Source of the DNA: CAYVAP01 sp964343195 | Lineage (GTDB): Bacteria > Bacteroidota > Bacteroidia > J057 | Direction of reading: 5' to 3' | Length of the DNA stretch: 64,000 nucleotides | NCBI GenBank assembly: GCA_964343195.1 | Contig: CAYFIR010000016.1 | Location: forward strand, 1-64,000 | Shown: positions 17,175-24,406 of the stretch, in pieces | Numbering within the stretch: position 1 is the first letter of the stretch | How the letters are laid out: every line of letters begins with the position of its first letter | Program-made: the position numbers and the translations under genes | Notes under the pieces: model-generated | Databases searched by the model: none | Seen by the model: only the letters and a program-made list of their open reading frames with translations | What the model was told of the DNA's origin: nothing

Positions 17175-19601
17175 TCAAAACCTCGCTGTTCCCGACAGGA
17201 CAAAATTTCGCCCTGCACCAGAGATCCCCGAACTGTAGGGCCGATAACGCTGGTCGGTCAGGTTTTCCATGCCAGCGCTGAAGCTGAAGGTTTCATTCAG
17301 TTCGTACTGGGCTTTTAGATTGAGGGTATACCAGGCAGGGGCGTAGGTATTCCCGTTGGAGTCGAGGGCATAGATTTCGGTTTTGCCTTGCTCGCTGACC
17401 GAAAGCTGGTCGTGGGAGAAGGAACCCTGAAACTGGGCATACAGTTGTAGGGTGAGTCCCGCCTCCTGATAGGTCAGGCGCGTCACCCCAAACATGGGGG
17501 CGGCGTGACGGGAGGGGCTGACAGACCCATCATCCAGTTCTTCTATCCCTTTTTGATAGTTGAAGTCTGAGGTGAGGCTAAGACCGCCAGGGAGGTTTAC
17601 TTCTATCCCTGCCTGCACCCCATAAACATAGGCTACCGCGGCATTCTGCATGGCCTGTACCTGACTCAGCACCCCTTCATACAGGATGCTGTCTTTCCCA
17701 TCAAGCTGAAAGTTACGCCGCACCAGGGCGTTATCCAGCCAGGTGTAGTAGCCTGTCACGTCGATTTTGATGACGTCCCCGAATGTTTTGACTATGCTAA
17801 GGTCAGCATTATAAGCGTATTCAGCTTTGAGCTCAGAGTTGGGAACGACGACGGCCCCAGGTTCTGAGTCAAATATTTTTCCTATGTCGTCCACATTAGG
17901 TGAGCGAAAGGCCGTTCCAAGGTTGGCTTTCAGGGTCCAGCCAGGGCCTGGTCTTAGCACACCACCCAGGCTACCTGTCACAGCGCCATTGCTGAGGGTG
18001 GCCTGTTTAAAAGGAAGTGGGTAGAAGGGCTCATTTTCCGTAAAATCAGCTGAGAGTAGAAAGTGGTTGTATCTGGCACCTGCCTGAAGGGAAAATCTGC
18101 CATTCACCCGAAACTCTTCATGGGCGTAGATTGCCAGAGAACGCCAGGAAGCCTCAGGGTATCGGGAAGGGCCTTCGACACTGTTTCCGTTGAGGAGGTT
18201 CTCCTGCTGGCCACTGGAGGATACCTGGTCCTGGATGGCTTCCGCTCCATAAAAAAGGGTGTGGCGAGACCCCAGTGTTTTTTTGAAGTCGAGATTGGCA
18301 GAAAATGCTGTTACCTCCTCCTCCCGAATTTCTCTCTCGATTGCGTTGAAGTTTCGGCTAATGCGGCTTTCCCTGAAGGTTTGATGCGCAATTCTCAGGG
18401 CCAATTCGTCATACAGAAAGCCTGCTTGAGTCTGCTCGATGGTGAGCAGATTCATCATCCACTGTTGGGGGCCGTAACTCCATTCTCCATAACGGGGAGC
18501 GCTATTTCGGCTGCGGTTGTGCCGGTCGTAGCGACCATATGGAGAGGTCCGGGAGAAGTGAAATCCATACTGAATATTCCAGTTTTCCCGCGGGGTATAT
18601 CGCAGTTTCTGAAGGAAGTTAACCTGAGAATACCCTGAAGGAATCTGCCGCAGCGGGTCTTCCTGCCAGATTACGACATCCTGACTATCCTGTCGCTGGA
18701 CGTAGAAGGGCTTTACATAATCTGCAGGGCCATGTTGTCCCTGCCGCAGGTGATCATAGTCCCATGCACTAAAACTTGTCAAAAACGCCCACTTTTTCCC
18801 CCCCAGGTTCACATCAAAGTGACCCGTGAGTTCGTTGTTTGCGGAGGAAAATCGCGCGTTTGCCTTGCCCGTGACAAAAAGATCGTCGTCATCAGAAAGC
18901 TGCGGAGTGAGAGTCCGGAAACTCATCACGCCTCCTATGGCGTCGCTCCCATAAATGACCGATCCCGGTCCAAACAGCACCTCGGCCTTCTCCGTTGAGA
19001 ATGGATCCAGGTTGATGACATTCTGGATGTTTCCACTCCGGAAGATCGCGGTATTCATGCGGACCCCATCCACGGTATAAACGAGGCGATTAGCTGCAAA
19101 TCCACGAATCATGGGGCTACCGCCTCCCTGTTGGCTTTTTTGTATGAAGACTTTGCCGGAAAGTCCTAGCAGGTCCGCTGCAGTTTGGGGATTCTGAAGT
19201 GAAACCTGCTGGGGGCTTATGGATATAATTTTTGACGAAATGCCTTCTGAGACCTGCCTCCATCGTGTGGCGGTCAGTACCACTTCCTCGAGGTCCATCT
19301 CGGCAGGTGAAAGATAGATGAGGAAGTTTTCATCACGGACTACCGTCCAGTCAACTGTGCGGGCCTGATACCCCGCAGCCTGAATAACGATGGATTCTGA
19401 GCCCTGGAGGCTGGTAAGGTTGGCATGGCCATTCAGATCGGAGATCACAGCCTTATTTGAAGACTGGCTACTCAATGAAGCATCCACAATCGGCCTCCCT
19501 GTTTCCCGATCCAATAGGGTAATGGTTTGAGCAAAAAGCCCCCCTTTCACCATCAGGATGAAAGTCAGAATCCGCACGATATCGATACCCTTCTTCCTCA
19601 A
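17175..19601 (-). CDS. TonB-dependent receptor, heme/hemoglobin-receptor-like
   Basis: An 808-residue outer-membrane TonB-dependent importer. It has a signal peptide (1-25), a carboxypeptidase-like beta-sandwich (about 26-100) and a plug with QQGGGSPMIRGFAANRL, then VDGVRMNTAIFRSGN and FGPGSVIYGSDAIGG. These are the motifs of receptors for heme, hemoglobin or transferrin. The barrel runs to the C-terminal strand ending in F (FVLSGTARF). The neighbours upstream on the same strand are a macrodomain protein (48 bp away) and an SDR enzyme. The neighbour downstream is a FecA-like receptor, so the pair may form an iron-uptake unit. No Fur-like site was recognised by eye. Confidence 0.88.
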   Translation of the reverse strand: MRKKGIDIVRILTFILMVKGGLFAQTITLLDRETGRPIVDASLSSQSSNKAVISDLNGHANLTSLQGSESIVIQAAGYQARTVDWTVVRDENFLIYLSPAEMDLEEVVLTATRWRQVSEGISSKIISISPQQVSLQNPQTAADLLGLSGKVFIQKSQQGGGSPMIRGFAANRLVYTVDGVRMNTAIFRSGNIQNVINLDPFSTEKAEVLFGPGSVIYGSDAIGGVMSFRTLTPQLSDDDDLFVTGKANARFSSANNELTGHFDVNLGGKKWAFLTSFSAWDYDHLRQGQHGPADYVKPFYVQRQDSQDVVIWQEDPLRQIPSGYSQVNFLQKLRYTPRENWNIQYGFHFSRTSPYGRYDRHNRSRNSAPRYGEWSYGPQQWMMNLLTIEQTQAGFLYDELALRIAHQTFRESRISRNFNAIEREIREEEVTAFSANLDFKKTLGSRHTLFYGAEAIQDQVSSSGQQENLLNGNSVEGPSRYPEASWRSLAIYAHEEFRVNGRFSLQAGARYNHFLLSADFTENEPFYPLPFKQATLSNGAVTGSLGGVLRPGPGWTLKANLGTAFRSPNVDDIGKIFDSEPGAVVVPNSELKAEYAYNADLSIVKTFGDVIKIDVTGYYTWLDNALVRRNFQLDGKDSILYEGVLSQVQAMQNAAVAYVYGVQAGIEVNLPGGLSLTSDFNYQKGIEELDDGSVSPSRHAAPMFGVTRLTYQEAGLTLQLYAQFQGSFSHDQLSVSEQGKTEIYALDSNGNTYAPAWYTLNLKAQYELNETFSFSAGMENLTDQRYRPYSSGISGAGRNFVLSGTARF

Positions 19602-19649
19602 GACGCAGCTGTTCTTTTGATTTCACAAGATAGAGCAGCGGACTTATCC

Positions 19650-20168
19650 CTAAAAGTCTTTCCCTGCTAATTCCTTGTGGTATAGTCGGTAATTCTCCTC
19701 GTCGAAGCAAACGAAAATTACCTCTTCAACCAGATTAGAGCGATGAGATCTTGCGGCATTAATGGCAATCGGGCAGGCCTCATGTTTGGGGAAACGGTAG
19801 ACCCCCGTGCTGATATTAGGAAACGCAATCCGGGCCAGTCCGTGTTCTTCAGCTATAGCAAGCGAATTGAGATAGCAAGTGCGTAGCAGGTCCTTTTCGC
19901 GCTGATCGCCCTTGTTCCAGACAGGTCCTACGGTGTGGATGACCTTATGAGCAGGAAGGTTGCCCGCAGTGGTAATCACGGCCTCGCCGGTATCGCACCC
20001 ACCCTGCCGGGCACGGATGGCCCTGCATGCTTCGAGGATGGCGGGCCCTCCAGCCCGATGAATCGCCCCGTCAACACCGCCACCTCCCAGCAGAGAGGAA
20101 TTGGCGGCATTGACGATGGCATCCACCTCGATTTTGGTGATATCTCCTTTTATGAGGGAAATTTTCAT
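19650..20168 (-). CDS. O-acetyl-ADP-ribose deacetylase, macrodomain protein (YmdB type)
   Basis: A 172-residue single macrodomain that hydrolyses O-acetyl-ADP-ribose or removes ADP-ribose from proteins in the cytoplasm. Visible motifs are the N-terminal ISLIKGDITKIEVDAIVNAAN, the ligand-binding loop SSLLGGGGVDGAIHRAGG, and the second loop FPNISTGVYRFP, all as in E. coli YmdB and in TARG1/MacroD enzymes. I chose ATG 20168, which starts 4 bp after the stop of the preceding SDR gene. A longer frame to 20324 would overlap that gene and adds residues unlike the family. The tight spacing indicates cotranscription with the SDR gene and perhaps with the TonB receptor 48 bp downstream. Confidence 0.93.
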   Translation of the reverse strand: MKISLIKGDITKIEVDAIVNAANSSLLGGGGVDGAIHRAGGPAILEACRAIRARQGGCDTGEAVITTAGNLPAHKVIHTVGPVWNKGDQREKDLLRTCYLNSLAIAEEHGLARIAFPNISTGVYRFPKHEACPIAINAARSHRSNLVEEVIFVCFDEENYRLYHKELAGKDF

Positions 20169-20172
20169 AAGC

Positions 20173-20898
20173 CTATCTCGCAGAAGGGGGAATCGAAGGG
20201 CGCACTTCAATTTTACTGGGCAGGGTGCGTGAATTGAGCTTGAGCAAGTCCACGACCATCTGGCCCAGGTCCTCAATCTGGATTTTCCATGCGTCCTTTT
20301 CAGGATCAGGCTGATGGTCTGCAAAATGGGTCGCTACCGAACCAGGCATAATGGTGCTGGTACGTATGCCGTACTTGCGCAAGTCCAGCATGGCAGCCTG
20401 CGTGAAGCCCGTCAGCCCAAATTTGCTGGCATTGTAGGCTGCTCCCTGTGCAAAAAAATTGGTGCCAGCCAGGCTGGAGATGGTGATGAAGTACCCTTCG
20501 GTTGCTTTGAGAGAATCTACAGAAGCTTTTAGCGTGTAAAACACTCCCGTGAGGTTGGTATCGATGGTTTCATGCCATTGTTCGGGCGTCATCTCATCAA
20601 CTGGGGCAAAGTGGCCGAGTCCTGCATTGGCGATTACGAAGTCGATCGGTCCCCATTGGTCGGTCACCTGCCTGACAGCCTGAGCCTGAGATTCCATGTT
20701 TCGGACATCGGCTTCCAGTCCGATTACTTTGCCAGAGCCGACCTGAGCGAGTTTTTGAGCCGCCGCCTGGGCGTTGGCTTCAGATCGGCTGGTGATGGCG
20801 ACGTTAACGCCCTCTTTGAGCAGTGCCTCGGCAATGCCGTAGCCGATGCCTTTGCTGCCTCCGGTAATAAATGCGGTTTTTCCGTTAAGTGATTGCAT
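20173..20898 (-). CDS. Short-chain dehydrogenase/reductase (SDR)
   Basis: A 241-residue NAD(P)-dependent oxidoreductase. It has the Rossmann motif TGGSKGIGYGIA (residues 12-23), the NAG motif (VIANAGLGHF), the catalytic Ser (TISSLAG) and YNASK with Tyr and Lys. TSRSEA after beta-2 carries a basic residue, which favours NADPH. The substrate is unknown; 3-ketoacyl-ACP-reductase-like enzymes share this build. It is the first gene of a probable operon with the macrodomain gene, which starts 4 bp after its stop. A run of GAAGTCA heptamers lies just upstream of its start. Confidence 0.9.
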   Translation of the reverse strand: MQSLNGKTAFITGGSKGIGYGIAEALLKEGVNVAITSRSEANAQAAAQKLAQVGSGKVIGLEADVRNMESQAQAVRQVTDQWGPIDFVIANAGLGHFAPVDEMTPEQWHETIDTNLTGVFYTLKASVDSLKATEGYFITISSLAGTNFFAQGAAYNASKFGLTGFTQAAMLDLRKYGIRTSTIMPGSVATHFADHQPDPEKDAWKIQIEDLGQMVVDLLKLNSRTLPSKIEVRPSIPPSAR

Positions 20899-20918
20899 AT
20901 GTTCAGTGTTCGAAAAAT

Positions 20919-20960
20919 GAAGTCAGAAGTCAGAAGTCAGAAGTCAGAAGTCAGAAGTCA
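20919..20960. repeat. Six tandem GAAGTCA heptamers
   Basis: Six perfect 7-bp units run without interruption, followed by a partial unit GAAG. The reverse complement TGACTTC recurs at 21042-21048 (within ATCTGACTTCTC) and at 22513-22519 (within CTCTGACTTCTGAC). It starts 21 bp upstream of the SDR start codon on the minus strand, so its copy number could affect that promoter region. It is not a CRISPR array because there are no spacers. Confidence 0.9.
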
Positions 20961-21068
20961 GAAGGGTACTGTTGTAGTCCAAGCAGGGTTACAAAATTCG
21001 TCGTCTTTTTCTCTTATCTGACCTCTGACAACGTAGTGATCTGACTTCTCACAGCGAAGCGGTCTTTT

Positions 21069-21977
21069 TCAAAAAAGCCCCAATTGACTCCCCGGCACCT
21101 GTGGCAACTGGGGGATGGGTAGCTTCAGATTGAATCGCTCGTTGAGTTGTCTGATGATATATTCCCCGAAGTCTGCGGCCTGTCCATCTCCTGGTTCATG
21201 TGGAAAAAGATAAAGAGTTTTCAGTCCATGGTCTACCCAGTGTTCGATGCGATCTAGCCAGTCATCCGCCCGTTGGTAATCAGTAGGGTGGAGGCTGTTG
21301 CCTACCAGTCTCAGCATCAGGGTATCGGTTGTCAGAGATTGGTGCAATACGTCTCTCCGACCTGCGACATCTGTAACCAGCGCGGTGACCTGATGTTTTC
21401 GCAGCAGCACTTCTAACCTCGGGGTCAGACGGTGGTGGTCAAACCAGTCAGGGTGGCGGAATTCAATTGCAAGGGGAAATTCCTGTGGCCATGCCTGTAG
21501 GAAAAGAACCAGATTGTTGAACCAGTCGGGTCCAAAACTGGGGTGCAACTGGACAAAGCTACAGCCTAACCGATCCTCAAACCCTTCTATGGCCTCCAAA
21601 AATCTGGTCAATTCATTTCCGCCAACGCTGAGCTTCCCATAATGAGATATGCTTTGGGGGATTTTGGGTGAAAAGTGAAATCCGGACGGAGTAGAGATAC
21701 GCCATTTGAAAACCAGTTCGCGGGTAGGAATCCGGTAGTGAGTGGAGTTGAGCTCAATGCCGTTGAATGATCGGCTGTAATAGTAGAGATACTGCCCCTG
21801 AGGAGCTCCTTTGGGGTAAAGACGCCCTACCCACTCTGGGCTGGACCATCTGGGACATCCAACGAAAGCTTTGAACTGTTCCCTTGCAGATTGACCACTC
21901 AGTTGGGCAGATGCGCCATTTTCAGGTGGCAGGGAAAAATCTACACGCGAAATGTCTTCGAGTTTGCCGAACTTCAT
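21069..21977 (-). CDS. DUF72 (YecE-like) protein
   Basis: A 302-residue soluble protein of the DUF72 family, a TIM-barrel-like fold of unknown activity. Visible family marks are FVGCPRWSSPEWVGRLYPKG near residue 38, the YYSRSFNGIELNSTHYRIP segment (E and N conserved), HFSPKIPQSISH, the LGCSFVQLHPSF strand and the AIEFRHPDWFD motif, followed by TLYLFPHEPGDGQA near the C-terminus. The N-terminal ~30 residues are an extension before the domain. It stands alone, with repeat-containing spacers on both sides. No catalytic role is established for the family. Confidence 0.88.
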   Translation of the reverse strand: MKFGKLEDISRVDFSLPPENGASAQLSGQSAREQFKAFVGCPRWSSPEWVGRLYPKGAPQGQYLYYYSRSFNGIELNSTHYRIPTRELVFKWRISTPSGFHFSPKIPQSISHYGKLSVGGNELTRFLEAIEGFEDRLGCSFVQLHPSFGPDWFNNLVLFLQAWPQEFPLAIEFRHPDWFDHHRLTPRLEVLLRKHQVTALVTDVAGRRDVLHQSLTTDTLMLRLVGNSLHPTDYQRADDWLDRIEHWVDHGLKTLYLFPHEPGDGQAADFGEYIIRQLNERFNLKLPIPQLPQVPGSQLGLF

Positions 21978-22719
21978 GGGAGCGACGCCAGATTTTGAAA
22001 TTTAGGAACGCGAGAAAAATAACTTCCCGATTTTACGAAGAAATCTCGTTCGCAGACAAGGAAGAAAAACCGAGTTTGGCGGGCCAAACAAGGCTTTTTC
22101 TGACGCAATATGCGGGCAAGAGATCAAGTCAAAAGCGGAACTAATTTTTTGAGCGTTACTTAAACTATGGGTAAGGTAGAACTCCAGGATGCAGGATTGG
22201 TTTCTCATTCGTTCCTTTAATCGAAGCGGTCTATCCTGCTAAGCTGGACTTTATGCATTTTTTTGATGAGGAAAATTCCCACACAGGGTCTGGAAACCAC
22301 ACTTTAGAATTAATCAACCTCAGGGTTTCAGGCTGATGTTGATTAAATCGGAGTCCAGGGCAGATACCACTGGGCGTCAGAGACGCTGTAACAGTACGTT
22401 TCGCTTCAGAGAAGCTCACGAGCGAAACCGCTATTGCGGTTCTAAACAGTTTTCCGTCCATAAGGACGGGCTGGTGAGGCTCTCTGAGCCGACACCCACC
22501 GTCTCTAGTCTCTGACTTCTGACATGCCATAGCGCTTGGAAATGAGTGCCAGTTTGGATAAAACCAGCTGATGTTAAGATCAAGTTAAGACTCAGTTTAT
22601 GTCTAAGGAAATTTTTCCTATTTTAGGCATTCAATTTTTCTGGGTTAGGTTATCAAAAGGGCTTGCTTATCGACTCACAGTTATACTCACCATTATTCAA
22701 CCATTAAGCGTACCTCAAC
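21978..22719. other. Gene-free spacer between DUF72 and the FecI-like sigma gene
   Basis: 742 bp without a convincing gene. Short frames at 22002-22208 and 22231-22530 (minus) have no start context or recognisable content, and the latter runs through strong hairpins. The right half holds the hairpin array described at 22376-22516. The last 200 bp before the sigma gene are AT-rich and presumably contain its promoter, but I see no clean TAnnTTTG element. Confidence 0.5.
22376..22516. ncRNA. Candidate structured RNA or structured repeat: hairpin array closed by a 9-bp stem
   Basis: GTCAGAGAC (22376-22384) pairs with GTCTCTGAC (22508-22516). Between them lie four hairpins: GTTTCGCT/AGCGAAAC (22398-22405 with 22421-22428), ACCGC/GCGGT (22427-22431 with 22436-22440), CCGTCC/GGACGG (22454-22459 with 22464-22469) and GGCTC/GAGCC (22478-22482 with 22486-22490), the last inside an outer GGTG/CACC pair. 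GCTTC/GAAGC (403-407 with 411-415) is an alternative to the first. The strand is unknown. No known RNA family was recognised. It could instead be a dispersed intergenic repeat. Confidence 0.4.
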
Positions 22720-23208
22720 TTGGAATCGCACGCCTTCGAACAATTGTTCAAGAAGTATTACCTGCAGCTCCGGAACTTCCTCTACTACAAGTCGGGGAAT
22801 ATGGATCTGGCCGAGGACCTTACCCAGGATGCCTTTCTCATCCTATGGAATAAACGCGAGAATATCGACCAGGGAAAGGTTAAGAGCTACCTGTTTACCA
22901 TCGCCAACAACCTGTTTCTCAATGATGTGAAGCACAAAAAGGTGGTGATGAAGTTCAATCAGCAGCCTGTGAGTAGCACATTCACCGAGACTCCTCAGTA
23001 CCTGATGGAGGAGGGGGAGTTTAAAACCAAACTGGAGTCAACCATTGCCCAACTGGACGAAAAGAATCGGGTAGTGTTTTTAATGAATAGAATTGATAAA
23101 TTGACATATCGGGATATTGCCGAACGCCTGGGATTGAGCGTAAAAGCCGTTGAAAAACGAATGACCAAAGCGCTACAGGTGTTACGAGAAATAGACCCGC
23201 GTATTTAA
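22720..23208 (+). CDS. ECF sigma factor of the FecI/Bacteroidetes type
   Basis: A 162-residue sigma factor. Region 2 spans about 1-75 (FEQLFKKYYLQLRNFLYY, then DLAEDLTQDAFLILWNKR, LFTIANNLFLNDVKH) and region 4 about 108-158 (LDEKNRVVFLMNRIDKLTYRDIA, recognition helix SVKAVEKRMTKALQVLRE). The frame opens after a TAA at 22705 and the only start that keeps region 2 intact is TTG at 22720, an unusual codon. The next ATG would cut region 2. It heads a cassette with FecR (113 bp downstream) and an STN-containing TonB receptor, so it most likely reads the signal passed from the outer membrane. Its target promoters probably include that receptor gene. Confidence 0.9.
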   Translation: MESHAFEQLFKKYYLQLRNFLYYKSGNMDLAEDLTQDAFLILWNKRENIDQGKVKSYLFTIANNLFLNDVKHKKVVMKFNQQPVSSTFTETPQYLMEEGEFKTKLESTIAQLDEKNRVVFLMNRIDKLTYRDIAERLGLSVKAVEKRMTKALQVLREIDPRI

Positions 23209-23321
23209 TCCAACTAACCACCTCGCAAAAAAGGCTAACAGTTGTAAGCATTATTCTTGAGGTAAGGTTAGGGTTTTTACTTACATGGTTGTACTGAGTA
23301 AAAACCGGAAAAGATCGATTT

Positions 23322-24377
23322 ATGAATAAGCAATGGCCTAACAGTGAACTACTTGCTCGGCTACTCAATCGGGAGCTCCCGGTTGAGGATCGAAAGGCCT
23401 TTGACCAGGATGGTCGCTATTCCGACCTATCCAAACTCATCCAACAAACTGAGGAGCTCGAACTACCCGCAGGAAAGACCCCCGATCAGGCCTGGAATCA
23501 ACTTCAGGCCCGAATAGCTCGCAATGAATCCCTGGATGATGCCGGAATCTGGCCTGAGGAGCAGGATGAAGCCTCAAAAGAGGCACAGGTAATCCCATTT
23601 GGGAAACAACGCCGATCTCGCTACATCATGATGGCTGTGGCCGCTGCTGCAGCAATTATCCTATTTGTCATTTCACCCAATTTCAGGGGAGATACGACTC
23701 CAGCCCCCATCGCTCTGGTGCAGGTTGCCACCGGAAGCGAGCATCAGGTAGTCGAGCTTCCTGATGGGTCTACCGTTACGCTGAATGCCGAGAGCCGCAT
23801 ATCCTTTGACAGTGATGCTGAAGGATGGGCTGCCAACCGAACAGTTACCCTCGAGGGAGAAGCTTTCTTTGACGTAGAAAAAGGAAGTAAATTCAGGGTG
23901 GACGGTCAATCCATCGATGCCCAGGTACTTGGAACCCGATTTACCGTGTATGATCGCGATGGAAAGGGGCAGGTACGGGTATTTGAAGGAAAAGTTCGAA
24001 CAACTTTGGAAGACCAGGGTTGGGAAAAAGACCTGATTGCAGGAGAAATGGTCGGGAATGTGTTAACCGAATCCCTAATTATTCGTAAATTTGAACCAGT
24101 AGGGAAACCAGGCTGGTTAGATGGCGAATTTAATTATGCATCAGGGGCACCCCTCGTGCTGGTTTGGGAAGAGCTGGAACGTCAATACGGAGTCGATCTT
24201 CAGTGGGACGACGACCTGAACCTTGACGGAAAGGATTTCTTTGGCAAACTACATGGCCCTGACTTTGGTGGAATTTCCCACGAAGAGAACTTGAGACAAG
24301 CGCTACGCACTGTAGTCAATACGATGGGTTTTCAGTATAAGATGACCGAAAGTGGTATAATGATTACAGCAGGCTAG
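23322..24377 (+). CDS. FecR-family anti-sigma/signal-transducing protein
   Basis: A 351-residue inner-membrane protein that holds the partner ECF sigma factor and receives the signal of a TonB receptor in the periplasm. A cytoplasmic part (1-100) is followed by one transmembrane helix (about 101-118, YIMMAVAAAAAIILFVIS), the FecR domain (about 130-235, including VELPDGSTVTLNAESRISF and ALGTRF-like VLGTRFTVYD) and a C-terminal DUF4974 domain (about 260-350) ending in a typical STN-like fold. The gene lies between the sigma gene and the receptor gene, 29 bp before the latter. It is a complete FecI-FecR-FecA-type cassette, as common in Bacteroidetes. Confidence 0.95.
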   Translation: MNKQWPNSELLARLLNRELPVEDRKAFDQDGRYSDLSKLIQQTEELELPAGKTPDQAWNQLQARIARNESLDDAGIWPEEQDEASKEAQVIPFGKQRRSRYIMMAVAAAAAIILFVISPNFRGDTTPAPIALVQVATGSEHQVVELPDGSTVTLNAESRISFDSDAEGWAANRTVTLEGEAFFDVEKGSKFRVDGQSIDAQVLGTRFTVYDRDGKGQVRVFEGKVRTTLEDQGWEKDLIAGEMVGNVLTESLIIRKFEPVGKPGWLDGEFNYASGAPLVLVWEELERQYGVDLQWDDDLNLDGKDFFGKLHGPDFGGISHEENLRQALRTVVNTMGFQYKMTESGIMITAG

Positions 24378-24406
24378 CGTTCTCACCTAAGGTGATTACG
24401 CTTTCT

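Noticed and set aside
20919..20960. Tandem heptamers as a CRISPR array
   Set aside because: The units are contiguous 7-mers with no spacers and no cas genes.
22231..22530. 99-residue minus-strand frame
   Set aside because: It runs through strong hairpins and has no signal, motif or start context. The structure argues for an RNA or repeat rather than a protein.
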